From Piscinibacter sp. (lineage in GTDB: Bacteria; Pseudomonadota; Gammaproteobacteria; Burkholderiales; Burkholderiaceae_C): a stretch of 64,000 nucleotides of DNA. The DNA is taken from the NCBI GenBank assembly GCA_016706565.1, contig JADJJI010000012.1, positions 62,001 to 126,000 of the forward strand, written 5' to 3'. Position numbers and translations under genes: made by a program. The notes beneath the pieces were generated by a model. That model had not been told where the DNA came from. It did no database searches and worked only from the letters and a program-made list of their open reading frames with translations. Shown piece after piece: positions 55,259 to 64,000 of the stretch (position 1 is the stretch's first letter; every line of letters begins with the position of its first letter).

Positions 55259-55936
55259 GTGAGCATCCAGGGCATCACCGAGCAGGACATCGCCAACTAC
55301 CTGGCCAACACGCCGGGATTCTTCGAGCGCCATGCCGAACTGCTGGGCGCCGTGCAGCTGACCAGCCCGCACGGCCAGCGCGCCGTCTCGCTGCAGGAGC
55401 GGCAGATGGAGATGCTGCGCGACAAGAACCGCGGCCTCGAAGGCAAGATCATCGAGATGATCCGCCACGGCCAGGAGAACGTGGCCATCGCCGACAAGCT
55501 GCACCGCTGGACGCGCGCGCTGATGCTCACCGCCAACCCCGGCGAGCTGCCCGAGGTGCTGACGCGCGAGCTGATGCACCAGTTCATGATCCCGCAGGCC
55601 GGCATCCGCGTCTGGGGCGCGGCCGATGCCTTCGCCACGCTGCCCTTCGCGAAGGCCGTCAGCGCCGACGTGAAGAGCCTGGCCAGCAGCCTGACGCTGC
55701 CCTACTGCGGCGTGAACAGCGGCTTCGAGGCGGCGCAGTGGCTGGACGACGCCGCCTCGGCGCTGTCGCTGGCGATGATCCCGCTGCGCCACGGCGCCAC
55801 GGTCGAGGCCTTCGGCATGCTCGTGCTCGCCTCGCCCGACCCGACGCGCTACACCGCCGACATGGGCACCGAGTTCCTGCAGCGCATCGGCGAGCTGTCG
55901 AGCGCGGCGCTGTCGCGGCTGCTGCCCGTGCGCTGA
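55259..55936 (+). CDS. DUF484 (GAF-like) protein
   Basis: A 225-residue cytoplasmic protein of family DUF484. Typical blocks are ITEQDIANYLANTPGFFERH, VSLQERQMEMLRDKNRGLEG with a coiled-coil helix, and SLAMIPLRHGATVEAFGMLV in a GAF-like domain. Start GTG at 55259, 13 bases after dapF. Function unknown, but the dapF-DUF484-xerC order is conserved in beta- and gamma-proteobacteria. TGA overlaps the xerC ATG (TGATG). Confidence 0.92.
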   Translation: MSIQGITEQDIANYLANTPGFFERHAELLGAVQLTSPHGQRAVSLQERQMEMLRDKNRGLEGKIIEMIRHGQENVAIADKLHRWTRALMLTANPGELPEVLTRELMHQFMIPQAGIRVWGAADAFATLPFAKAVSADVKSLASSLTLPYCGVNSGFEAAQWLDDAASALSLAMIPLRHGATVEAFGMLVLASPDPTRYTADMGTEFLQRIGELSSAALSRLLPVR

Positions 55937-56865
55937 TGGCCGAGATGCCGGCGCCTGACGACATCGCCCGGCACCTCGTTCACCTCGAGGTCGAACGGCG
56001 CCTGGCGCCGCGCACGCTGGCGATGTACGGCGAGGCCTTCGAGCGCCTGCGCCAGTTCACCGAGGCCCACCCTGTCGCGCTGCGCGAGGTGCAGGTGCAC
56101 CACGTGCGCCGCTGGGCCGCGCAACTGCATGCGCAGGGCCTCGCCTCGCGCAGCATCGCCATCGTGCTGTCGGCCTGGCGCGGCCTGTACCGCTGGCTGG
56201 GCCGCGACGGGCTGGTGGCGCTGAACCCGGTCGATGGCGTGCGTGCGCCCAAGGCCGGCAAGCCGCTGCCCAAGGCGCTGCCGGTCGACCAGGCGATGGC
56301 ATTGGCCGACCACCACCCCGAGGCCGGCAACCCGCTTCTCGACGCACGCGACCATTGCATCGTGGAGTTGCTCTACGGCTGCGGCTTGCGCGTGGGCGAG
56401 CTGATCGGGCTGGACGTGGGCGCGAGCGCGCAGGCGGCCGGCTGGATCGACGCCAGCGACACCACCGCGCACGTGCTCGGCAAGGGCAGCAAGCGGCGCA
56501 GCGTGCCGGTGGGTGCTTCGGCCCTGAAGGCGCTGCAAGGCTGGCTCGCGGTGCGCGAGCAACTCGCCGACGCTGGCGAGCCGGCGCTGTTCGTCAGCAA
56601 CCGCGGCACGCGGCTCACGCCCAGCCAGCTGCGCTCTCGCCTGAAGCAGCGCGCCATCCAGGCCGGCGTGTCCACGCACGTGCATCCGCACATGCTGCGC
56701 CACTCGTTCGCATCGCACCTGCTGCAGTCCAGCGGCGACCTGCGTGCCGTGCAGGAGCTGCTCGGCCACGCCAACATCACCACCACCCAGGTCTACACGC
56801 GGCTCGATTTCGGCCACCTCTCGAAGGTGTACGACGCCGCCCATCCGCGAGCGAAGAGGAAGTAG
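55936..56865 (+). CDS. xerC: Tyrosine recombinase XerC
   Basis: A 309-residue site-specific recombinase that with XerD resolves chromosome dimers at dif. The N-terminal SAM-like core-binding domain spans ~10-95 (LAPRTLAMYGEAFERLRQF). The catalytic tyrosine-recombinase set is complete: Arg in GCGLRVGEL, Lys in LGKGSKRRSVP, HPHMLRHSFASHLL, and LGHANITTTQVYTRLDF with the nucleophile Tyr. It is chromosomal xerC rather than an integron or phage integrase, as shown by the dapF-DUF484-xerC context. Confidence 0.95.
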   Translation: MAEMPAPDDIARHLVHLEVERRLAPRTLAMYGEAFERLRQFTEAHPVALREVQVHHVRRWAAQLHAQGLASRSIAIVLSAWRGLYRWLGRDGLVALNPVDGVRAPKAGKPLPKALPVDQAMALADHHPEAGNPLLDARDHCIVELLYGCGLRVGELIGLDVGASAQAAGWIDASDTTAHVLGKGSKRRSVPVGASALKALQGWLAVREQLADAGEPALFVSNRGTRLTPSQLRSRLKQRAIQAGVSTHVHPHMLRHSFASHLLQSSGDLRAVQELLGHANITTTQVYTRLDFGHLSKVYDAAHPRAKRK

Positions 56866-56872
56866 AAGCTCC

Positions 56873-58054
56873 ATGAAGGTCATCACCCTGCGCGACGGCA
56901 AGGAACGTTCGCTGCTGCGCCTGCACCCCTGGGTGTTCCAGGGCAGCGTGGGCACGGGCAAGGCCGACGCCGGCGAGACCGTGCGCGTCGAGTCCAGCGA
57001 CGGGCGTTTCCTCGCCTGGGGCGCCTACAGCCCGAGCTCGATGATCCGCGTGCGCGCCTGGAGCTTCGACGAGGCCGAGCGCATCGACGCCGCCTTCTTC
57101 GAGCGCCGCATCGCCCGCGCGCTCGCGCTGCGCAAGCGGCTGCCGATCGAGAGCGACGGCGTGCGCCTGATCCATGGCGAGGCCGACGGCCTGCCGGGGC
57201 TGATCGTCGACCGCTACGGGGACGTGCTGTCGGCGCAGTTCCTCTCCGCCGGCACCGAGCGCTGGAAGGGCACCATCGCCGACCTGCTGCTGCAGGCCAC
57301 CGGCCTCACGCGCATCTACGAACGCAGCGACTCCGGCGTGCGCAAGCTCGAGGGCCTGGAGCCGGCCACCGGCTGGCTGCGCGGCAGCGGCGCCACCGAG
57401 GTGACGATCCGCGAGCACGGCTGGAAGCTCACGCTCGACGTGGCCGAGGGCCACAAGACCGGCTTCTATCTCGACCAGCGCGACAACCGCAAGCTGTTCG
57501 CCGACACGGTGCGGCACTTCGGCCTGCAGCGCGTGCTCAACTGCTATTGCTACACCGGCGGCTTCAGCATCGCGGCGCTGGCCGGCGGCGCGGCGCAGGT
57601 GACCAGTGTCGATTCGTCGGCGCCGGCGCTGGCGCGCGCTGCGGCGCATGTGGCGTTGAACGGCTTCGACCCGGCGCGCCACGAGGCGCTCGACGCCGAC
57701 GTCAACCAGACCCTGCGCGATGCGATGAAGGCCGGCAAGAGCTACGACGCCATCGTGCTCGATCCGCCCAAGTTCGCGCCCACCGCGGCCCATGCCGAAC
57801 GCGCCGCGCGCGCTTACAAGGACATCAACCGCCTGGCTCTCAGGCTGCTCGCGCCCGGCGGCATGCTGTTCACCTTCTCGTGCTCGGGCGGTGTGGGGCC
57901 GGAGCTGTTCCACAAGATCGTCGCCGGCGCCGGCATGGACGCGGGCGTGGACGGCATCATCTACGCGCGCGTCGCCGCCGCGCCCGACCACCCGCAGACC
58001 ATCGTCTTCCCCGAGGGCGAGTACCTCAAGGGCCTGGTGATCCTGAAGTCCTGA
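56873..58054 (+). CDS. rlmI: 23S rRNA (cytosine-5)-methyltransferase, RlmI type
   Basis: A 393-residue class I SAM-dependent RNA methyltransferase. A PUA domain fills residues 1-75 (TLRDGKERSLLRLHPWVFQG). An EEHEE domain follows, then the Rossmann domain with LNCYCYTGGFSIAALAGGAA (SAM loop), VDSSAPALARA and the motif IVLDPPKFAPT. FTFSCSGGV has the catalytic Cys. This matches RlmI, which methylates C1962 of 23S rRNA. It starts seven bases after xerC and probably shares the transcript. Ends six bases before the convergent Lrp gene. Confidence 0.92.
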   Translation: MKVITLRDGKERSLLRLHPWVFQGSVGTGKADAGETVRVESSDGRFLAWGAYSPSSMIRVRAWSFDEAERIDAAFFERRIARALALRKRLPIESDGVRLIHGEADGLPGLIVDRYGDVLSAQFLSAGTERWKGTIADLLLQATGLTRIYERSDSGVRKLEGLEPATGWLRGSGATEVTIREHGWKLTLDVAEGHKTGFYLDQRDNRKLFADTVRHFGLQRVLNCYCYTGGFSIAALAGGAAQVTSVDSSAPALARAAAHVALNGFDPARHEALDADVNQTLRDAMKAGKSYDAIVLDPPKFAPTAAHAERAARAYKDINRLALRLLAPGGMLFTFSCSGGVGPELFHKIVAGAGMDAGVDGIIYARVAAAPDHPQTIVFPEGEYLKGLVILKS

Positions 58055-58060
58055 GCCCGC

Positions 58061-58561
58061 TCAGGACGAGAGCGTCGGCGAGGGCAGGGCCAGGCCCGGC
58101 TCGAACTTGGCGCGGTGCACGCTGAAGAAGGCCTTCACGTTGCGCACGTTGGCGTCCTGCGTGAACAGGCGCTGCACCAGCGCGTGGTAGGCCGGCATGT
58201 CGGCCACCTGCAGCATCAGCAGGAAATCCGGCCCCGGCGTGACGCGATAACACTGCCGTACCTCGGCATCGGCCACGGCACGCGCCTCGAAGGCCTGCAG
58301 GTGCTCGGCACCCTGGCGGTCCAATGTCACCTCGACGATGGCGGTGAGCCCCGCGCCCAGGCGCTGCGGCGAGAGCAGCGCCACCTGGCGCTCGATGACG
58401 CCGGCGTCCACGAGCCGCTTGACCCGCCGCAGGCAGGTCGCCGGCGAGGTGTGCACGACGGTGGCCAGCGCCTGGTTGGTCAGCGAGGCGTCGCGCTGGA
58501 GCTGGTCGAGGATGCGCAGGTCGGTCGCATCGAGCTCGAGGGTTGCGGCGATTTCTGCCAT
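58061..58561 (-). CDS. Lrp/AsnC-family regulator
   Basis: A 166-residue regulator. N-terminal HTH: LDATDLRILDQLQRDASLTN, then TSPATCLRRVKRLVDAGVI. A C-terminal RAM (ACT-like) ligand domain follows: LTAIVEVTLDRQGAEHLQAF, CYRVTPGPDFLLMLQVADMP. Such proteins bind amino acids and control transport or metabolism. It is divergent from glmS, with 137 bases between the start codons holding an inverted repeat suited to an Lrp-type octamer, so autoregulation is likely and glmS control is possible. Confidence 0.92.
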   Translation of the reverse strand: MAEIAATLELDATDLRILDQLQRDASLTNQALATVVHTSPATCLRRVKRLVDAGVIERQVALLSPQRLGAGLTAIVEVTLDRQGAEHLQAFEARAVADAEVRQCYRVTPGPDFLLMLQVADMPAYHALVQRLFTQDANVRNVKAFFSVHRAKFEPGLALPSPTLSS

Positions 58562-58698
58562 GTCAATACAAAGCGTGAACTATTCATTCACCACATTTGG
58601 GGGATGGATGAATATTCCATACTGAGACGAAAATTGCAATCAATCGCCTCGGGGGTGTTCCTACGATGCGATCCCTGCCCAGACAAAGGAAGCCACCC
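58562..58698. promoter_or_regulatory. Lrp-glmS divergent control region
   Basis: This is the most A/T-rich gap in the core part. TATTCATTCACC at about 58580 and GGATGGATGAATA at about 58602 form a dyad with perfect TATTCAT/ATGAATA ends. A possible -10 TACGAT for glmS ends near 58666. AAGGA (58686-58690) is the glmS ribosome site, eight bases from the ATG. Confidence 0.5.
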
Positions 58699-60567
<1,869 letters not shown>

Positions 60568-60589
60568 GGTCGGCGCGCCATGCGCGTGT

Positions 60590-60660
60590 TGTTCCGACCA
60601 AATAGAGTCGCAAACACGTCAAAACAGTCGAAAACAACTCAATAGAGTCGTAAACGCGGC
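60590..60660. mobile_element. Tn7-like right transposon end with three TnsB-type repeats
   Basis: The end begins TGTTCCGACC, with the 5'-TGT of Tn7-type ends. Three contiguous repeats of exactly 20 bp follow at 60601, 60621 and 60641. Their core is AATAGAGTCGCAAAC, AAAACAGTCGAAAAC and AATAGAGTCGTAAAC. Tn7R has contiguous repeats with core AATAAAGTCTTAAAC, and the distance from TGT to the end of the first AGTC is 20 bases in both. The position relative to glmS matches the orientation of Tn7, right end nearest glmS. No tnsA or other tns gene follows up to 64000. Confidence 0.72.
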
Positions 60661-61150
60661 TCGACACCGACCCGCATCGAATGGTCCGACTTTGGGGCTA
60701 AGGCGATCGGAGTTCTGGCCAGTCAAGCGCTCTCGCCTGCAAGGAAGTCGTGGAGGAAGTAGTCCTCCCACTTTCTGGTAGTCGGAGCATCACCGCAGTG
60801 GTGTCGTACGTCGTCGCCATGCGGAAACCGACGCTCTATCGAAGGAATGGCCAGGCATTCGCACGGCTGCTCTGCAGCGGTTGCGGTCCTAGTCCCGAGC
60901 TGGTTGGATGGCGGCTGAGCTTCTGTTTTCTGACGTTGGGCTGCCCTGAACGCTCGACGTCTGAGATGCACTGGTTGATATCTTCGGTCCAGCCAGGTGG
61001 TCAAGATCGAGTGCGGGCAGTGGATCTGCCGCGCTTGCAGGCGAGTCAACCCGACCTTCGTCGTCACTAACAATCGCTGAAGACTCGCCGATTAGCTGCG
61101 GCGGTCGATGTCCTGGTCGAGATGCGCAAGCCACTAAGCACGTCGCCTGA
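60661..61150. other. 490-bp gap inside the island, no convincing gene
   Basis: Between the transposon end and the first island gene. Several short open frames overlap on both strands, none with a good ribosome site or a familiar motif. In Tn7 itself tnsA would begin about here; none of these frames has the endonuclease motifs. The base composition is more even than in the core region, supporting foreign origin. Confidence 0.65.
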
Positions 61151-62071
61151 TCAGGCGATGTCCACGTCACCGATCCGAGTCGGGCCAGACCCAGTTTCGG
61201 CTGGCTGTGTCGGCGTGACCGTCACCGTCGGTGCGTGACCAGTGATCGTCAGCGTAGCCCGACGCTTCATCGCCTTCAGCCGAAGCTCGATGTAGTCCTT
61301 CAAGAACTCGTACATCTCTTCAGTCGGCTGGACCGCGAACTCAAGTCGAACCGTGTTGCCGTCTGGATCGAGCACCTGTTCAGTGAACGGCAACGTCGGC
61401 GCACGCAGCCGAGCCCCAACGACAACGTTTCGCTGTGCCTGAGTACGGTAGTTGTTTCCATCGACTGGAGCGCTGGACGTAACGGCATGGCTTTCCATTA
61501 TGTCGTCATGCTCAGTGCTATCGCTATCATCGACGACAGTCGAATCTGCAGATAAAGAAGTCCCCTGTGACAGCTTCGCAAGCTGTTGATTTTCCTTGAG
61601 AATCTTGACGGCACGTAGTGCGTTCGGCGGAGCGAACGACCGTTCCAAGACAAGATAATGATGTAACGTCTCGTCTGACGGCAATCCATCAGGCCAATTG
61701 GCATGTACTTCACTGCAAACGTTGGGACTCAACGCTGCGCGACGCAGCATCTCACCACGTTCGGCCGAATCAGGCCGCGTATCGAGCACGATGCGCAGCG
61801 CCAGCTCGGTCAGCCGCAGGCGGCGTTCAGCACCAGAGCCCTCGTCCACCATCAACCCATAGCTCTTCATCGCCGCCACGGTCTGGATCAGGCCGCTGCT
61901 GTTCGGGCTGTACTTCCAGTGAATGGCAGCCCGAGTGACGGGCGCTGCGCCCTTGCGCTCTTCGTCGTAGAACGCCTTCGCGCGCTCGACCGCTTGCGCG
62001 AGGCTGATAAACGGAAAGTTCGGAGAACGATCCTTGGTCTTCTTGTCTTGCTTGTCGGGTTGCTCGTCCAT
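61151..62071 (-). CDS. Island protein with winged-helix-like N-terminal domain
   Basis: A 306-residue protein of unknown function. Residues 1-17 are charged. Residues about 18-125 form a recognisable unit: FPFISLAQAVERAKAFYDEE, VTRAAIHWKYSPNSSGLIQT, VAAMKSYGLMVDEGSG and LRLTELALRIVLD, then LPSDETLHHYLVLERSF. This looks like a winged helix that sits in a family of unnamed proteins found on mobile DNA. The rest is Ser/Asp-rich linker and a C-terminal charged beta/alpha part (LEFAVQPTEEMYEFLKDYIE). GGAGG lies four bases before the ATG at 62071; an upstream Met at 62140 lacks such a site. It reads toward glmS. Confidence 0.72.
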   Translation of the reverse strand: MDEQPDKQDKKTKDRSPNFPFISLAQAVERAKAFYDEERKGAAPVTRAAIHWKYSPNSSGLIQTVAAMKSYGLMVDEGSGAERRLRLTELALRIVLDTRPDSAERGEMLRRAALSPNVCSEVHANWPDGLPSDETLHHYLVLERSFAPPNALRAVKILKENQQLAKLSQGTSLSADSTVVDDSDSTEHDDIMESHAVTSSAPVDGNNYRTQAQRNVVVGARLRAPTLPFTEQVLDPDGNTVRLEFAVQPTEEMYEFLKDYIELRLKAMKRRATLTITGHAPTVTVTPTQPAETGSGPTRIGDVDIA

Positions 62072-62455
62072 AGGGCCTCCGTGTTCGGTTCTGCCGATTC
62101 TAGGTCTTATCTCGGATAGCTGCAACTCGCTGTCAGTCATTGCGCACCGATTCATCTTGTGCTGCAATCACATCTTGTCAGCGCAATCGGTCGTCGCGCG
62201 TGATGCGGGCCTCGAGCCACGCGTCATCGCGTATATCTGCGTGCGCTGATTCACCCACAACTTCTGCGGGGTACTGATGACAAGATGATTCTGAGGCTGC
62301 GTTGCTCATCGCCACCGAAGCGCAGCCCCAATAGAAAAAGCTCACGAATCGTGGACCCTGGCAGGCGCGATAGGTGAGCTGGAGTGGCGTGGCGTCGTGC
62401 TTGAACGTCGCCTACCTTGGTTCGATCTGTTTTATCTCATTAGGAACATTTTACT
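62072..62455. other. 384-bp divergent gap between island genes
   Basis: Divergent control region for the winged-helix gene and the 48-residue gene. A TAGAAT box lies on the minus strand near 62098-62103. CATCTTGTCA at 62169-62178 and its exact complement TGACAAGATG at 62278-62287 form a 10-bp inverted repeat 100 bases apart, possibly two operator halves. No tRNA or other RNA gene was seen. Confidence 0.55.
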
Positions 62456-62602
62456 ATGGCAAAAAGCCAAACGAAACTACTTTCGCCCCGTGTGGCGTCC
62501 GCAGCATCGAAGCTGCTCTCCAACCCGAAGACCCCTGCAATCGTGAAGACGGTCGCCGCCTCCGCGCTGACGCAGAAGGTCAAGTCCAAAGGCAAGAAGT
62601 AG
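62456..62602 (+). CDS. 48-residue basic protein
   Basis: Starts MAKSQTKLLSPRVASAASKL and ends VKSKGKK. It has ten lysines and no acidic residue, so the predicted charge is strongly positive. The repeated Ala-Ser pattern (VASAASKLL, VAASALTQKV) would form a helix. AGGA lies ten bases before the ATG and a strong terminator follows 22 bases after the stop, so this is a true separate unit. I recall short proteins of this style near mobile DNA and phage genes; their role is not known. A DNA- or RNA-binding function is a guess based on charge. Confidence 0.72.
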   Translation: MAKSQTKLLSPRVASAASKLLSNPKTPAIVKTVAASALTQKVKSKGKK

Positions 62603-62624
62603 CCTGAACTGGTCGTCAGACCTT

Positions 62625-62653
62625 GGGGCGCGGCGCGAGTCGCGCCCCTTTTT
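62625..62653 (+). terminator. Rho-independent terminator
   Basis: GGGGCGCG (62625-62632), loop of eight, CGCGCCCC (62641-62648), then TTTTTC. A perfect 8-bp GC stem with a U-tract, one of the best terminators in the window. It ends four bases before the convergent stop of the 79-residue gene. Confidence 0.88.
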
Positions 62654-62656
62654 CAT

Positions 62657-62896
62657 TCAGCGGCGCTTGCCCGTTCTGATCTCGTCAACGATCCGCTCGA
62701 CCACAGCCTGCGCCGACTTCCAGTCCTTGTCGGCCGCTTCCAGCTCATCCATGTCGGCGGTCGTTGGCATGCCGTTGCCCACGGGATAGAAGTGACGTTG
62801 CACCTTGATGATCGCGTCACGGCGGCGCTCGAACGCGGCACGCCCGTTCTCAATGGCTTCCGTTTCCTCTTTGCGTTGCTCTTCCTGGGTGGCCAT
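62657..62896 (-). CDS. 79-residue charged helical protein
   Basis: A short, highly charged protein that begins MATQEEQRKEETEAIENGRA and ends RIVDEIRTGKRR. Residues 1-35 are Glu/Arg-rich and probably form a coiled coil; the middle has HFYPVGNGMPTTADMDELE. I do not recognise a family. GGGGG lies eight bases before the ATG. It is convergent with the 48-residue gene and is separated from it by the terminator. Function unknown; the two small genes together look like cargo of the island. Confidence 0.65.
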   Translation of the reverse strand: MATQEEQRKEETEAIENGRAAFERRRDAIIKVQRHFYPVGNGMPTTADMDELEAADKDWKSAQAVVERIVDEIRTGKRR

Positions 62897-63235
62897 GGCG
62901 CATTCCCCCTGTGGGCGTCAGTCTAGGCCCAGCACGGGCTGGCGTCGCGCTCAAGGTAGTGACCGTTGATGTGAAAGCGTTCTATGTAAAGAACGTGCAA
63001 TGGCAATCACGCTCGCCAACAAGACGTTCGGTGCCGACGTAACGTTCAGCACCAGCCAGAACAGCGCCAGGCCGACTAGCAACGGCTCGCGCTGACGATC
63101 ACCTCCGCAAGGTCACGCAGCGGCCGCTTTGCAGAGGACCGGTCATTGGGTAGTTCGCCAGTGAATGGCGGCTGTCAGTCTTCCGGCGACTGTCAACTCC
63201 CTAAGGGGGACACCGCCCCTGCCGGCTCGCTTAGG
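62897..63235. other. 339-bp gap with a possible 31-residue frame
   Basis: Little is visible. A frame at 63000-63095 on the plus strand begins MAITLANKTFGADVTF and stops after 31 residues. Its first half looks protein-like but the ribosome site is weak; it may be the start of a gene cut by deletion. Nothing else in the gap looks coding, and no repeat or RNA was recognised. Confidence 0.5.
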
Positions 63236-64000
63236 CTACGTACAGCTGCCCGTTCGGACTGCTGGATCGCTGCCGTGGGCATTGCCATGCGTAAACTCGC
63301 GGTACTGCTCGGCCGGTGCCTCGTGAGTCACTTCGACGACGGCGTCGTAGTTCGCTCGGATGACACTCTCGATCTCGGCGATGTCGGCACGGAAGAACTC
63401 CTTGCGGCCGTTGACCTTGTTGAGCCGCCCCGCGGCGAAGCGTTCGTGCAGCTTGGCCTCCAGCGCCGGGGCGTTCTCTGAGAACACCAAAGCGTGGACA
63501 TCGAACCAGAAGGGGAGAGACGCGTCGCCGAGCTCGTCAATCCTTTCCATCGGCTCTAGCCGACGGGTCATCCCGATCTTGTAGATGCCGTCGCCGAACG
63601 CGCCAACGTTCGAGATCACGTATACGTAGCCCGCCTTGGCGTTCTGCTCACGGTAGTCGATGACCCGTTCTTCCTTGTCCAGCTCGGCCTTGCCTCGCCT
63701 CGACCTCGGCGATCTTGCACTGCAGAGCAGCACGGTCCTCATCGCTCGTTGCCCGTGCCAGCCGCGCCTGGAGGTCATTGAGCGCCGCCGCGAAGTGCTT
63801 GCGCTCCTTTGCGATCTTGTCGCGCGCGGCGCGGATCTCCTGCTCCAGCTTCTGCTGCTCCCGCAGTTCCTCCCGCAACCGCTTGGCTTCTCCCTTTCCT
63901 CCTGCTTCTTGACCTGGAACTCGTGCGCCGGTGCAGTTCGTCGAGCTTGAGGTTGAGGTACGCCTCCGACAGGCGCACGGTCATCACGCGGCCCAACCGA
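63236..64000 (-). pseudogene. DUF4041/T5orf172 protein gene with frameshifts, 5' end outside window
   Basis: The C-terminal part reads YVYVISNVGAFGDGIYKIGM then TRRLEPMERIDELGD, FDVHALVFSENAPALEAKLH and RKEFFRADIAEIE, a T5orf172 (GIY-YIG-like) domain. Upstream in other frames are a coiled-coil part (REELREQQKLEQEIRAARDK, KERKHFAAALNDLQARL) and YLNLKLDELHRRT, the end of DUF4041. Joining them needs three single-base changes: losses near 63920 and 63893, a gain near 63697. The gene is therefore broken, or the assembly has errors here. It continues past 64000. DUF4041-T5orf172 proteins occur in phages and mobile islands; the GIY-YIG-like domain suggests nuclease activity. Confidence 0.65.

Noticed and set aside
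55936-56865. The tyrosine recombinase as an integrase of a mobile element
   Set aside because: The dapF-DUF484-xerC order and the 309-residue length identify it as chromosomal XerC; there is no attachment-site duplication or cargo next to it.
60601-60660. The three 20-bp repeats read as plasmid iterons or a CRISPR array
   Set aside because: They are contiguous with no spacers, only three in number, have no replication gene nearby, and match transposon-end repeats in sequence and position.
60723-61170. Three overlapping short frames after the Tn7-like end, considered as a tnsA remnant
   Set aside because: None shows TnsA endonuclease motifs, a ribosome site or conserved-looking hydrophobic pattern; left as non-coding.
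63096-63235. Possible RNA gene or att site in the island gap
   Set aside because: Small repeats such as CTGTCA are visible but no stable fold, tRNA arm or direct repeat pair could be supported.

Overview
The window comes from a high-GC betaproteobacterium, most likely a Burkholderiales member of the Leptothrix/Rubrivivax/Methylibium/Rhizobacter group. The evidence is the strong GC bias at third codon positions, an SAH riboswitch in front of ahcY-tlyA-metF, a dapF-DUF484-xerC block, paired LpxL-type acyltransferases beside metK, and a non-coding repeat family typical of this order. I saw no rRNA, tRNA or CRISPR array.

Layout. 1-20 kb is mostly core housekeeping: the end of a GGDEF/EAL protein, a large nested inverted repeat, glmU, two lipoproteins, ttcA-folB-folM, a MidA-type methyltransferase, cca, a GST, an NDUFA9-like protein, a soluble lytic transglycosylase, two separate 5-formyl-THF cyclo-ligase paralogues, a LysR regulator, ompW, and a riboswitch-controlled ahcY-tlyA-metF operon. 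20.4-39.7 kb is a sugar-acid region. It holds gluconokinase, a gluconate 5-dehydrogenase-like SDR and an EamA transporter. Next comes a 12.7-kb minus-strand run encoding a CUT1 and a CUT2 ABC importer, an IlvD/Edd sugar-acid dehydratase, a HIBADH-type dehydrogenase and an SMP-30 lactonase. Divergent from it is a FadR/GntR regulator with ltnD-otnI-denD-SDR, the oxidative entry part of tetronate (L-threonate/D-erythronate) catabolism. The kinase OtnK and decarboxylase OtnC of that pathway are not in the window.

39.8-51 kb holds an HPP-CBS membrane protein, two HAD phosphatases, an MFS carrier, a DUF2167 membrane protein followed by an internally deleted site-2-protease pseudogene, a YcaQ-like protein, a 1123-residue BTAD/AAA regulator and a secreted protein of unknown function. 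51-60.6 kb is core again: metK with a long leader, two lipid A acyltransferase homologues, a 313-bp MITE-like element, dapF-DUF484-xerC, rlmI, an Lrp regulator and glmS.

The most interesting junction lies just after glmS. Twenty-two bases past the stop codon the sequence switches to a TGT-started end with three contiguous 20-bp repeats that closely resemble the TnsB-binding sites of Tn7. This places a Tn7-like right end in the classical attTn7 site. The last 3.4 kb looks like the glmS-proximal part of that island. It holds a winged-helix-like unknown protein, a 48-residue basic protein with its own terminator, a 79-residue charged protein and a frameshifted DUF4041/T5orf172 gene. No tns gene is visible at this end, so the element is either rearranged or decayed.
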